From: Anaerolineales bacterium | GTDB lineage: Bacteria > Chloroflexota > Anaerolineae > Anaerolineales > UBA6663 | Reading direction: 5' to 3' | Assembly (NCBI GenBank): GCA_020850595.1 | Contig: JADZEK010000186.1 | Coordinates: 1-40,475, forward strand | Length of the DNA stretch: 40,475 bases | Shown: positions 1 to 7,203 of the stretch, in pieces | Position numbering within the stretch: position 1 is the first letter of the stretch | Layout of the letters: each line of letters begins with the position of its first letter | Program-made: the position numbers and the translations under genes | The notes under the pieces: model-generated | What the model was told of the DNA's origin: nothing | What the model saw: the letters and a program-made list of their open reading frames with translations, nothing else | Databases searched by the model: none

Positions 1-21
1 CCGAGGCACCATGACCGACGG

Positions 22-114
22 CGTAATCAAGTTTAACTTGATTACGTTTTCGGCGGGACGTGCGGCCTGCCTGGAGGCCGTTCAGAACCTCCGGGCGTAA
101 TCAACTTAAAGTTG
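22..114. repeat. three-hairpin palindromic element (REPIN/MITE-like), copy A
   Basis: A perfect palindrome occupies 22-46, with 12-bp arms CGTAATCAAGTT / AACTTGATTACG around a single T. A second, shorter palindrome lies at 102-114 (CAACTT A AAGTTG) and is preceded by the same CGTAAT head (96-101). The two face each other, so TTGATTACG (38-46) and CGTAATCAA (96-104) form inverted ends 49 nt apart. A small inner hairpin, GGCCT..AGGCC, sits between them (around 65-80). The element starts 15 nt beyond the recF stop, a typical position for intergenic palindromic repeats. A 29-codon frame (11-100) runs through it, but I treat that as chance. Its architecture matches the element at 38632-38727. Confidence 0.6.
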
Positions 115-128
115 CTCCAACCCTCCAA

Positions 129-1340
129 TTAGTGTTCGAGGATGCGCCCCTCGGCCACTTCCCACACGGTGGCGCGTCGCGTGAACTCGGCTGGGAAGAG
201 CGTCAGGTCCGTCGTCGTTAGCAGGCACTGCTCGGCGCCGCCCAGTCGCGCCAGCAGCTCGCGCCGCCGGTTCGTGTCTAGCTCGGCCAGCACCTCGTCC
301 AGCAGCAAGATCGGCCACTCGCCGCTCTTGGTGCGCATCCAGTCCACCTCGGCCAGCTTCAGCGCCAGCACGGCTGTGCGCGCCTGCCCGCGTGAGCCAT
401 ATGTCCCCAGGTCAATGCCGTTCGCCAGGAAGCGCAGCTCATCGCGGTGCGGGCCGCACAGCGTCATGCCGCGGGCGATCTCCTCGCCGCGTGTGTCGCG
501 CAGGCGCTGGCGCAGCCCGGCCTGCACCTCGCTGGGGGCCAGCCCCACGCGGTGCACCGGCACCTCCAGCGGCAGGCCAAGCTGTCCTTCCGGCGCGGCG
601 GCCGGATCGTAGGCCGGGTGGTAGGCCAGCCGCAGGCCGTCCGCGCCGCCCGTCAGGTCGCGGTGGACGGCGCTCGCCAGCGTCTCTAGCTCGGCCAGCG
701 CCGCCGCGCGGGCGTTGATGAGCAGCGCGCCGTGCTCGCACAGCTTGTCGTCCCAAAACTCCAACTGGCCGCCTGGCCCGCCGCGCTCCTGCAGTTGTTT
801 GAGCAGCGCGTTGCGCTGGCTAAGCACCTTGCCATACTCGCTCAGCGCGAAGGCATAGGTGGGGTCCACCTGGCTGAGCGCCAGGTCGAGGTAGCGCCGC
901 CGGTCGGAGGGCGCGCCCTCGATGATGGTCAGGTCTTGCGGCAGGAAGAGCACGCCGTTCACCTGCCCGGCCAGGTCGCTCACGCGGCGCTTGACGCCGT
1001 TGACGAAGATTTCCTTGCGCAGGCGGCCATCGCCGGTCTGCGTGGGGTCGAGGATCAGCCGGACTTCGAGGCGCTTGGGGGTCGAGTCGGTGCGGCCGGC
1101 GGCCTCGGCCACGATCTTGGCGAACGGCAGGCTTTCGGTGCGCAGCGTGAGGAAGTTGATCAGTTGCCGGTCGGAGGTGGCGTGGTGCGATTGGCCGGTC
1201 GCCAGGTAATACACCGCCTCCAGCAGGCTGGTCTTGCCCTGGGCGTTCGCGCCTACCAGGATCAGCGGCCCGGCGGGCAGCGCGGCCTCCAGGCGGGCGT
1301 ACAGGCGGAAATTCGTGAGCGACAACTGCCGGATCAACAT
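129..1340 (-). CDS. recF: DNA replication/repair protein RecF
   Basis: RecF is an SMC/ABC-like ATPase that loads RecA at single-strand gaps together with RecO and RecR, acting in the cytoplasm on DNA. The 403-residue product has the usual family length. The N-terminus MLIRQLSLTNFRLY is typical. Walker A is GANAQGKT (residues 30-37), the signature loop is SRGQARTAV (from about 316), and Walker B plus D-loop is ILLLDEVLAELD (344-355). The family motif GPHRDEL precedes the signature loop. The start is ATG at 1340. It is divergent from the Ddn-like gene at 1437 with 96 nt between them. The usual dnaA-dnaN-gyrB partners are not visible here, so recF appears detached from the replication-origin cluster. 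A hairpin repeat follows the stop codon. Confidence 0.96.
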   Translation of the reverse strand: MLIRQLSLTNFRLYARLEAALPAGPLILVGANAQGKTSLLEAVYYLATGQSHHATSDRQLINFLTLRTESLPFAKIVAEAAGRTDSTPKRLEVRLILDPTQTGDGRLRKEIFVNGVKRRVSDLAGQVNGVLFLPQDLTIIEGAPSDRRRYLDLALSQVDPTYAFALSEYGKVLSQRNALLKQLQERGGPGGQLEFWDDKLCEHGALLINARAAALAELETLASAVHRDLTGGADGLRLAYHPAYDPAAAPEGQLGLPLEVPVHRVGLAPSEVQAGLRQRLRDTRGEEIARGMTLCGPHRDELRFLANGIDLGTYGSRGQARTAVLALKLAEVDWMRTKSGEWPILLLDEVLAELDTNRRRELLARLGGAEQCLLTTTDLTLFPAEFTRRATVWEVAEGRILEH

Positions 1341-1436
1341 GCGCCGGGGATTCTAGCACACCGACTGCCGGCGGCGAACCGTGGTGAGACCACGCGCCGG
1401 CCCGACAGGCTGGACGTTCCGCGATAAACTTTAAGC

Positions 1437-1844
1437 ATGTCCAGCCAACAGCGCCTGGTGCACGGCTTCGGGTGGGTGCTCAAGCACACCCTGAACCCGC
1501 TCACCCTGCGGCTGGCGCGCGCCGGCCACGGCCCCTTTGCGCTGGTGCAGCATGTGGGCCGACGCAGCGGCAAGCTATATGAGACCCCGCTGATCGTCGC
1601 GCGCGTGCCCGGCGGCGTGATGGCCGAGCTGACCTATGGCCCCAGCGTGGATTGGTACCAGAACGTGCGCGCGGCGGGCGGCTGCACCGTGCTCGACCAC
1701 GGGCGGCGCTACACCATCACTGCTATCGCGCCGGTCGCGGCGGAGGAGGGGCGCGCGGCCTTCCCGCTGCCCGCTCGCGTCCTGCTGCGGCTATTGCGGC
1801 GCAGTCACTTCGTTAAGCTCTCCGGCACGGCCGCGCCCGCTTGA
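1437..1844 (+). CDS. nitroreductase/deazaflavin-dependent oxidoreductase family protein (Ddn/DUF385-like)
   Basis: A small split-barrel flavin-binding protein of 135 residues, the usual size for this family. The motif GRRSGKLYETPL (about residues 41-52) followed by YGPSVDWYQNVRAAGGCTV is characteristic of the F420-binding Ddn-type fold, in which the loop and the W-Y-x-N-x-R-A segment line the deazaflavin pocket. The substrate cannot be told from sequence. The ATG at 1437 has no clear Shine-Dalgarno sequence. The 3' end overlaps the convergent CPBP gene by 40 nt (1805-1844), so their mRNAs would be antisense to each other at the tails. Presence of this family suggests the host makes F420, but no F420 biosynthesis gene is seen here. 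Confidence 0.82.
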   Translation: MSSQQRLVHGFGWVLKHTLNPLTLRLARAGHGPFALVQHVGRRSGKLYETPLIVARVPGGVMAELTYGPSVDWYQNVRAAGGCTVLDHGRRYTITAIAPVAAEEGRAAFPLPARVLLRLLRRSHFVKLSGTAAPA

Positions 1845-2740
1845 ACCGGCGGCGGCGCAGGCCGGCGCGCGAACAGCCACGCGAACACGGCCAGCCCCAC
1901 CGCCAGGGCGATCAGGTTGTACCAGGGGCTAAAAGCGTTGGCGGTGAAGAGCGCGGGCGAGGGCAGCGCTGACCCTTTAAAGGTGCTGAACAGCGCCGCG
2001 AACAGGTTGTTGCCCGCGTGCACGCCCAGCGCCAGTTCGGCGCTCTCGGTGCGCAGCGTCAGCGCCGCCAGCGCCACGCCGAAGAGCACGTAGAAGGCCA
2101 TCGCCGGCCAGAAATCCACGCCGACTTCTGGGTTGGCCCCGTGCAGCAGCCCGAACACCAGCCCCGACAACCCGGCCAGCACCCATGGCCGGCGCACCAG
2201 CCGCCCCACGCCTTGCATCAGGTAGCTGCGCAGCAGTAACTCCTCGGCCGAGGTCTGCAAGGGCAGCAGCAGCACCGCCACCAATGCATAGGGGATCAGC
2301 GCCGGCAGGTTGGGCGTGAAAGCGTAGCGGCCCGGATACAGCAGCGCTTCGACTACCGACATACCCGCTACCAGCAGCGCCCAGGCCGCGCCCGCCGCCG
2401 CGATGCGGCCCCAGCGGATCGGCCGCCCCGGCGTCACCAACGTGACCGGCGAGCGGCGATGCAGCACCGCCACGCCGCCGAGCAGCGCGGCCAGCCCGGC
2501 TACAAACGGCCCCAGCGTGAGCGCCAATCCCAGCCACGGCGGCACGCCCAGCAGCGCGCCGGTGGTTGCGTCGAGCTGCGTCGCGGGGTCGTTGTCGAGC
2601 AGCAGCCAGACCGCCACCGCCATTAGCGGCAGCGACCCCAGGAACAGCGTGGCGAACAGCACCCAGGCCGTGTTCAGCGCGTAGCGCCACCAGTCGTTGC
2701 GGCCTTGCGCCGCGGCCTCCAAAAAGGCGTTGGGTTTCAT
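1805..2740 (-). CDS. CPBP-family intramembrane glutamic endopeptidase (Rce1/CAAX-like)
   Basis: A polytopic membrane protein of 311 residues with about eight hydrophobic segments. It carries the CPBP/Abi signature: motif 1 is EELLLRSYL (E166, E167, R171), motif 2 is FGLLHGAN (H200, N203) and motif 3 is GVHAGNN (H241, N245). These are the catalytic Glu pair and metal/oxyanion residues of Rce1-type proteases, so it is probably active. Bacterial members are linked to prenyl-protein-like processing, bacteriocin immunity or signalling, and nothing nearby indicates the substrate. A strong GGAGGGAG ribosome site (complement of about 2749-2756) precedes the ATG at 2740. The tail overlaps the convergent Ddn-like gene. 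Confidence 0.9.
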   Translation of the reverse strand: MKPNAFLEAAAQGRNDWWRYALNTAWVLFATLFLGSLPLMAVAVWLLLDNDPATQLDATTGALLGVPPWLGLALTLGPFVAGLAALLGGVAVLHRRSPVTLVTPGRPIRWGRIAAAGAAWALLVAGMSVVEALLYPGRYAFTPNLPALIPYALVAVLLLPLQTSAEELLLRSYLMQGVGRLVRRPWVLAGLSGLVFGLLHGANPEVGVDFWPAMAFYVLFGVALAALTLRTESAELALGVHAGNNLFAALFSTFKGSALPSPALFTANAFSPWYNLIALAVGLAVFAWLFARRPAPPPVQAGAAVPESLTK

Positions 2741-2831
2741 TGTGCGGCTCCCTCCGGCGCGCCGGGCCGGTCACTGCGTTTGAGTTATAGCGCACTTTGG
2801 CCCCAGGGCGGCGATGGCCCGGCGCGCAAAA

Positions 2832-2860
2832 GCCCCGCCGGGCCGCAATCCGAGCGGGGC
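2832..2860 (-). terminator. intrinsic terminator of the response-regulator gene
   Basis: On the minus strand, arms GCCCCGC and GCGGGGC (2854-2860 and 2832-2838) enclose a 15-nt loop and are followed by TTTT (complement of 2828-2831). It lies 32 nt beyond the stop of the response regulator, which reads toward it. Confidence 0.7.
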
Positions 2861-2891
2861 GTTGCCGAATGACCAACACCATGCGCGAAAC

Positions 2892-3314
2892 TCAGGCGAT
2901 GGGGTGCGGGAGGAGGTCGCGGCTGTATGCGCGTGGCGGCCGCGCGGCGTAAAACTTCTCTACGGCGCGCACCGTGTCCTCGAACGCGCCGTAGTCGAGC
3001 GGCTTGGCCAGGAACCCGTTGGCCCCGGCCAGCCGCGCCCGCTCCACCAGCGCCGGCTGGCTCTCGGCCGACATGGCGATCACCGGCACGGCTGCCAGGC
3101 GCGGGTCGCGCCGAATATAGCGGCAGACCTCCACGCCGTCCATGCCCGGCATGTGAATGTCGAGAAAGATCAAGTCGGGCACCAGGTGCGCCAGCGCCTC
3201 GATGGCCGGGCGCGGCCCCAGCATCACCCGCGGCTCGTAGCCGAGCAGCGCCAGCCACTGCGCCAGGGCGTGCCCCGTGACGCGCTGGTCGTCAATGATG
3301 TAAGCGACGGGCAT
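2892..3314 (-). CDS. stand-alone response regulator (receiver domain only)
   Basis: A 140-residue CheY-like receiver with no output domain. The acidic pocket is D8-D9, the phosphoacceptor is D52 in LIFLDIHMPGMDG, the switch residue is S82 in VIAMSAES, and the conserved lysine is K104 in LAKPLD. All phosphotransfer residues are therefore present. A 20-residue basic/proline-rich tail follows the fold. No histidine kinase is adjacent, so the cognate kinase is elsewhere. Single-domain receivers act by protein contact, for example in phosphorelays or motility. A strong AAGGAGGAG ribosome site precedes the ATG at 3314. A Fur-like palindrome overlaps a candidate -10 element about 80-100 nt upstream. 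Confidence 0.93.
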   Translation of the reverse strand: MPVAYIIDDQRVTGHALAQWLALLGYEPRVMLGPRPAIEALAHLVPDLIFLDIHMPGMDGVEVCRYIRRDPRLAAVPVIAMSAESQPALVERARLAGANGFLAKPLDYGAFEDTVRAVEKFYAARPPRAYSRDLLPHPIA

Positions 3315-3623
3315 GCGGGTGCTCCTCCTTCCCCCTGGCCCCCCTGTGAACGTCTGTCGGCTCAGACGGAGCGCCGGCGCGGCGCGCTCATACAGAATGA
3401 TAACGATTCTGCGCGGGCGCGGCTACGGGAGATAGGGACTACCCGCCGCAGGTTGGGTTAGAAGCGCATGAGTGTTCTCCCCGGCCGTTCCCGAACAGAT
3501 TTAGCATAGAGAGTGTTCGACATGCGGCCAACCCGGCCCCGGGCCGCCGCGCCGCGTGGAGCCAAACGGCCAACAGACGAACGACACCTGTTAGTGTAAC
3601 CAGTCCTGAAGGAGGTATAGGAA
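3315..3623. other. divergent intergenic region between response regulator and duplicated-domain lipoprotein
   Basis: Roughly 310 nt without a convincing gene. It holds the leader of the response regulator (minus), the palindrome at 3393-3411, and the upstream region of the lipoprotein (plus). An A/T-rich TTAGCATA at 3501-3508 could contribute a -10 on either strand, but I find no matching -35 for the plus strand. A perfect AAGGAGGT ribosome site (3609-3616) ends the region. Confidence 0.5.
3393..3411. promoter_or_regulatory. Fur-like inverted repeat overlapping a candidate -10 of the response regulator
   Basis: The arms CAGAAT (3393-3398) and ATTCTG (3406-3411) flank GATAACG. Aligned with the classic 19-bp Fur box GATAATGATAATCATTATC, I count 13 of 19 matches. 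On the minus strand the sequence contains TATCAT (complement of 3397-3402), one mismatch from a consensus -10, which would start transcription about 75 nt before the response regulator. Assignment to the Fur family is inference. Confidence 0.4.
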
Positions 3624-4790
3624 ATGAAGGTACAGTCATTGGTATCGGTGAGCGCCGCGCTGCTGCTGGCGCTGGCGGCCTGCACTCCTGGGACGCCTGC
3701 TCCCGCCACGCGCGCGCCCGCCGGCAGCACTCCAACGGTGGCAGCGGCGACCGCCGTGCCGCTCACCAACACCCCCGCGCCCACCGCCACCGCCGCCCCG
3801 GCGACGGATACGGCGGTCGCGCCCACCAACACGGCCGCGCCCGCAACTGAGACGCCGACCGTAGAGCCGACCATGATGGCGCCGCCCGACTACCTGGACG
3901 ACCGCAGCAGCGCGGCGCTGGTGCTGGCCTCGTACTTCAACGCCATCAACCGCCACGAGTACGCCCGCGCCTATGGCTATTGGGATGACCCCGCCGCCGC
4001 CGGCGCGTTCGCCGACTTCATGGCCGGGTATGCCGACACGGCCAGTGTGGCCTTTGAGACCGGGCCGCAGGGCGGCGAAGGCGCGGCGGGCACGCTCTAC
4101 TACACCGTGGCGGCCGTGCTCCACGCCACGCAGACCGACGGCGCGCCGCAGACCTTTGTGGGCTGCTACACCCTTAAGCAGCTCCAACCCGCCAACCAGG
4201 CCACGCCGCCCTTCCGGCCGATGGGCATTTTCACCGCCACCGTCACCTCCGTGGCGGCCGGCGCCGACCTCGCGCCGCTGCTGGCCGCGGCCTGCCCCGC
4301 GCCCGCCGCGGCCGTGACGCCCGGCCCGACGCCTGAGCTGAGCGACATCAGCGCCGCCCAGTTTATAGACAACCGCAGCACCCCCGCCGACGTACTGCGC
4401 TCGCTGTTCAACGCCGTCAACCGGCACGAGTACTTGCGCGCCTACAGCTACTGGAAAGAAGGCTCCAGCGTGGGCAGCTTTGAGGACTTCGAGGCCGGGT
4501 ACGCCAGCACGGCGGAGCTCACCGAGCTGGTGGTGGGCGACGCCCCGCCGGACCCCGGCGCGGGGCAGATCAACTACCTGGCGCCCGTGATCGTGCGCGC
4601 CACCACCACCGGCGGCGCACAGCAGACCTTCGTGGGCTGCTACAACCTGCACATTAGCAACCCCGGCATCCAGACCGACCCGCCCTTCGTGCCGCTGGGC
4701 ATCCGCGCCGGCGCGCTGGAGCAGGTGGCCAACGACGCCGACACGACCGCGCTGATGGCGACGGCCTGCGCCACCCCGCCGCTGCCGTAA
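3624..4790 (+). CDS. lipoprotein with two tandem copies of a ~140-residue domain
   Basis: The N-terminus MKVQSLVSVSAALLLALAAC is a type II signal peptide with lipobox L-A-A-C and lipidated Cys20. An Ala/Thr/Pro-rich linker runs to about residue 88. Two homologous domains follow (about 89-232 and 241-386). Shared landmarks are D-(D/N)-R-S, (Y/L)-F-N-A-(I/V)-N-R-H-E-Y-x-R-A-Y-x-Y-W, QTFVGCY and a late A-A-C or T-A-C, so each copy has a cysteine pair placed to form a disulfide. The protein should sit on the outer face of the cytoplasmic membrane. I do not recognise the domain by name; its size and N-R-H-E-Y..A-Y..W core resemble the SnoaL/NTF2-like class only loosely. The ribosome site AAGGAGGT is perfect, 7 nt before the ATG. 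A strong terminator follows. Confidence 0.85.
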   Translation: MKVQSLVSVSAALLLALAACTPGTPAPATRAPAGSTPTVAAATAVPLTNTPAPTATAAPATDTAVAPTNTAAPATETPTVEPTMMAPPDYLDDRSSAALVLASYFNAINRHEYARAYGYWDDPAAAGAFADFMAGYADTASVAFETGPQGGEGAAGTLYYTVAAVLHATQTDGAPQTFVGCYTLKQLQPANQATPPFRPMGIFTATVTSVAAGADLAPLLAAACPAPAAAVTPGPTPELSDISAAQFIDNRSTPADVLRSLFNAVNRHEYLRAYSYWKEGSSVGSFEDFEAGYASTAELTELVVGDAPPDPGAGQINYLAPVIVRATTTGGAQQTFVGCYNLHISNPGIQTDPPFVPLGIRAGALEQVANDADTTALMATACATPPLP

Positions 4791-4820
4791 CACCTCCGCG
4801 CATCTAAGCGGCTGTTTTTG

Positions 4821-4855
4821 GGCGGCCCGGCGCTGAAACGCCGGGCCGCCTTTTT
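4821..4855 (+). terminator. strong intrinsic terminator after the lipoprotein gene
   Basis: Perfect 12-bp GC-rich arms GGCGGCCCGGCG (4821-4832) and CGCCGGGCCGCC (4839-4850) enclose the loop CTGAAA and are followed directly by TTTTT (4851-4855). Confidence 0.93.
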
Positions 4856-4875
4856 CGTCGTTCGCAAAGCGGCCC

Positions 4876-4918
4876 TTGACATTCTGAGCGATGAATAATA
4901 TATTTAGTCTTACCTAAA
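4876..4918 (+). promoter_or_regulatory. near-consensus promoter with overlapping DtxR-like operator
   Basis: A perfect -35 TTGACA (4876-4881) is separated by 17 nt from the -10 TATATT (4899-4904, five of six consensus bases). The predicted start point is about 4911, only about 10 nt before the ATG at 4921. An imperfect palindrome TTTAG..CTAAA (4903-4918; right half CTTACCTAAA) lies across the -10 and start point. Its right half resembles DtxR/IdeR/MntR-type sites (..TAACCTAA), so metal-dependent repression is a reasonable guess. The promoter is strongly supported; the operator identity is inference. Confidence 0.7.
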
Positions 4919-4920
4919 TT

Positions 4921-5670
4921 ATGCACGGTGACATCATGGCCGCCGCGCTCACAGGCTCCGCTTACTACCTCGCCCAGCGCGAGAAATTGATCGGCAACCA
5001 TCGCAAAATGCTGGCAGTCGGCCGCGACCTGCTGGCCGAGCGCTACGGCGCGGCCGAAGCGCCCGCCATCCTGTCTGAGAGCGACACCGAGTTCGCCGCG
5101 CTGATCCCGCACATCCCCTACATCGGCGGCGCGGCCAACAGCTACACCGACCTCCAGGTGCAGATGACGTCGCTGCTGGCGCTCTACCGGTCACTCACGC
5201 GGCGCGGGCGGCCGGTGGCCGAGATCGGCGCGCTGGTGCACCTGATTGGTGAGCGCACCGTGAACCAGACGCCGGCCATGCTGCGCCGCTTGATCGGCCG
5301 CTTCTATATGTCGCGCTTCTGGCGCGGGCGGGCGGCTAAGCGCGCGGCCCTGTCGCAGCAGCGCCACTACCCCGGCGACTTTGTGACCGAGGTGGTGCCG
5401 GGCCAACCGGGTGACGGCTTCGAGTGGGGCATCAATTACCACGCGTGCGGCGTGGTCAAGTTCTTCGCCGCGCAGGGGGCCGATGAGTTCACGCCCTACA
5501 TGTGCGTGATGGACTACCTGCTCTTCCCGGCCATGGGCGTGGGGTTGCAGCGCACCGGCACGATCGCCCATGGCTGCACCCACTGCGACTTTCGCTTCAA
5601 ACACGGCGGCGCGTCTGAGCCCGCCTGGCCGCCCAAGTTTCTGAAAGAGAGCGAGGCCGCGCCGGAGTAG
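4921..5670 (+). CDS. L-2-amino-thiazoline-4-carboxylic acid hydrolase (ATC hydrolase) family protein
   Basis: A 249-residue protein. The C-terminal half has the family landmarks: a Cys in the NYHAC strand (C176), M-C-V-M-D-Y (C195, D198) and the closing motif C-T-H-C-D-F-R-F (C219, C222, D223). The founding enzyme opens the thiazoline ring in bacterial L-cysteine synthesis from ATC, but most family members have no tested activity, so the substrate is uncertain. The conserved cysteines may be catalytic or bind a metal. The leader is very short and no Shine-Dalgarno is evident before the ATG at 4921; an in-frame ATG at 4936 is an alternative start. It is transcribed alone from the promoter just upstream and ends at the bidirectional hairpin near 5690-5719. 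Confidence 0.75.
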   Translation: MHGDIMAAALTGSAYYLAQREKLIGNHRKMLAVGRDLLAERYGAAEAPAILSESDTEFAALIPHIPYIGGAANSYTDLQVQMTSLLALYRSLTRRGRPVAEIGALVHLIGERTVNQTPAMLRRLIGRFYMSRFWRGRAAKRAALSQQRHYPGDFVTEVVPGQPGDGFEWGINYHACGVVKFFAAQGADEFTPYMCVMDYLLFPAMGVGLQRTGTIAHGCTHCDFRFKHGGASEPAWPPKFLKESEAAPE

Positions 5671-5689
5671 GGCGCGGGCCGCGAAAGAA

Positions 5690-5719
5690 AACCGGGCCAA
5701 TCCGCGTGGACTGGCCCGG
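5690..5719. terminator. bidirectional terminator between ATC-hydrolase gene and icd
   Basis: Arms ACCGGGCCA and TGGCCCGGT (9 bp) enclose a loop of about 12 nt. On the minus strand the stem is followed by TTTTCTTTC (complement of about 5682-5690), which suits icd. On the plus strand it is followed by TGTATTT, a weaker U-tract serving the upstream gene. Confidence 0.8.
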
Positions 5720-5754
5720 TTGTATTTCCAGGATAAAGCAAGGCGCTCGCCCGC

Positions 5755-7053
5755 TTACATGTGCGCGATGACGGCGTCGCCGAACTCCGAGCACTTGATC
5801 TCGGTCGCGCCGTCCATCTGCCGCGCGAAGTCGTAGGTGACGGTGCCCGCGCTGATCGCGCCGTCCATGCCCCTAATGATGAGGTCGGCCGCTTCGGTCC
5901 AGCCCAGGTAGCGGAACATCATCTCGCCGGAGAGGATGACCGAGCCGGGGTTGACCTTATCCAGGTTGGCGTACTTGGGCGCGGTGCCGTGAGTAGCCTC
6001 GAAGATCGCGTGGCCGCTGACGTAATTGATGTTGCCGCCCGGCGCGATGCCGATGCCGCCCACCTGCGCCGCCAGCGCGTCCGACAGGTAGTCGCCGTTC
6101 AGGTTCATGGTGGCGACCACGTCGAACTCGGTGGCGCGGGTGAGGGTCTGCTGGAAGGTGATGTCGGCGATGGCGTCCTTGACCAGCAGCTTGCCGCCCG
6201 CCAGCGCGGCCTTCTGCTCGGCGTTGGCCGCCGCCTCGCCCTGCGCGGCCTTGGTGCGCTCCCACTGCTCCCAGGTGTACACCCGGTCGCCGAACTCGCG
6301 CTCGGCCAGCGCGTAGCCCCACTGCCGGAACGCGCCCTCGGTGTATTTCATGATGTTGCCCTTGTGCACCAGCGTAAGCGACTTGCGCCCGTTGGTCAGC
6401 GCGTAGTGCAGCGCCGCGCGCACCAGCCGCTCGGTGCCTTCGCGCGACACCGGCTTGAGGCTCAGCCCGGCCGTGTCGGGGAAGCGGATCTTGGCGTACT
6501 CCTTGGGGAAGTTGGCTTGGAGCAGTTCCTTGAACTTGGCGTTGTCGGCCGTGCCCTGCTCGAACTCGATGCCGGTGTAAATGTCTTCCGTGTTCTCGCG
6601 GAAGATCACCATGTCCACGTCTTGTGGGCGCTTCACGGGCGAGGGCACGCCTTGATACCAGCGCACCGGCCGCAGGCACACATACAGGTCGAGCAGCTTG
6701 CGCAGCGCCACATTTAGCGAGCGAATGCCGCCGCCCACCGGCGTGGTCAGCGGGCCTTTGATGCCGACCAGGAACTCCTTGAAAGCCTCCACGGTCTCGT
6801 CCAGCAGCCACGTGCCGTGCTGGTTGAAGCATTTTTCGCCCGCGTACACTTCCATCCAGGCCGCCCGGCGCTTGCCACCGTAGGCCTTGGCCACGGCCGC
6901 GTCGAAGACGCGCACCGAGGCGCGCCAGATGTCGGGGCCGGTGCCGTCGCCTTCAATGAACGGCAGGATGGGTTGATCGGGCACGTTGAGCGTGCCGCCG
7001 GCGATGGTGATCTTTTGCCCGCCGGCCGGGACGTGGAGGTGTTGGTACGCCAT
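5755..7053 (-). CDS. icd: isocitrate dehydrogenase (NADP-dependent, bacterial homodimeric type)
   Basis: It converts isocitrate and NADP+ to 2-oxoglutarate, CO2 and NADPH in the TCA cycle. The 432 residues match the E. coli-type enzyme in length. The substrate loop GGGIRSLNVALR (107-118) carries S112, N114 and R118, equivalent to E. coli S113, N115 and R119; S112 would be the phosphorylation-site serine. CLRPVRWYQG (126-135) and FRENTEDIYTG follow, and the cofactor region reads HGTAPKYA. A clear AAGGAGA ribosome site precedes the ATG at 7053. A perfect -10 TATAAT lies about 75 nt upstream. No aceK kinase/phosphatase is nearby. It is monocistronic with its own terminator. Confidence 0.97.
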   Translation of the reverse strand: MAYQHLHVPAGGQKITIAGGTLNVPDQPILPFIEGDGTGPDIWRASVRVFDAAVAKAYGGKRRAAWMEVYAGEKCFNQHGTWLLDETVEAFKEFLVGIKGPLTTPVGGGIRSLNVALRKLLDLYVCLRPVRWYQGVPSPVKRPQDVDMVIFRENTEDIYTGIEFEQGTADNAKFKELLQANFPKEYAKIRFPDTAGLSLKPVSREGTERLVRAALHYALTNGRKSLTLVHKGNIMKYTEGAFRQWGYALAEREFGDRVYTWEQWERTKAAQGEAAANAEQKAALAGGKLLVKDAIADITFQQTLTRATEFDVVATMNLNGDYLSDALAAQVGGIGIAPGGNINYVSGHAIFEATHGTAPKYANLDKVNPGSVILSGEMMFRYLGWTEAADLIIRGMDGAISAGTVTYDFARQMDGATEIKCSEFGDAVIAHM

Positions 7054-7129
7054 GCAGACAATCTCCTTATGACGAAGACAGGGGGTTGAGCTAAAACGAG
7101 GCCGGCCGGGGCGCGGCGGTCACGGGCGC

Positions 7130-7135
7130 ATTATA
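7130..7135 (-). promoter_or_regulatory. candidate -10 element of icd
   Basis: The minus strand reads TATAAT exactly (complement of ATTATA at 7130-7135), giving a leader of roughly 70 nt. The -35 position (complement of about 7153-7158, CGCTCA) is a poor match, so an activator or a degenerate -35 is implied. Confidence 0.45.
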
Positions 7136-7203
7136 CCTGAGGGCCGGCTCGTTGAGCGCCGACCGGCGTTGCGTCCGGACCCTCCCCCCACTACAATCTG
7201 GGC

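Noticed and set aside
2..100. Short plus-strand frame (..MTDGVIKFNLIT.. to ..QNLRA, stop at 98-100) that could be the end of a gene entering from the left
   Set aside because: It is only about 30 codons, translates the palindromes of the repeat element and stops inside one. No homology is recognisable, so chance is the simpler reading, though the window edge prevents certainty.
732..1427. Plus-strand frame opposite recF
   Set aside because: A shadow of the recF coding strand; RecF motifs are complete on the minus strand.
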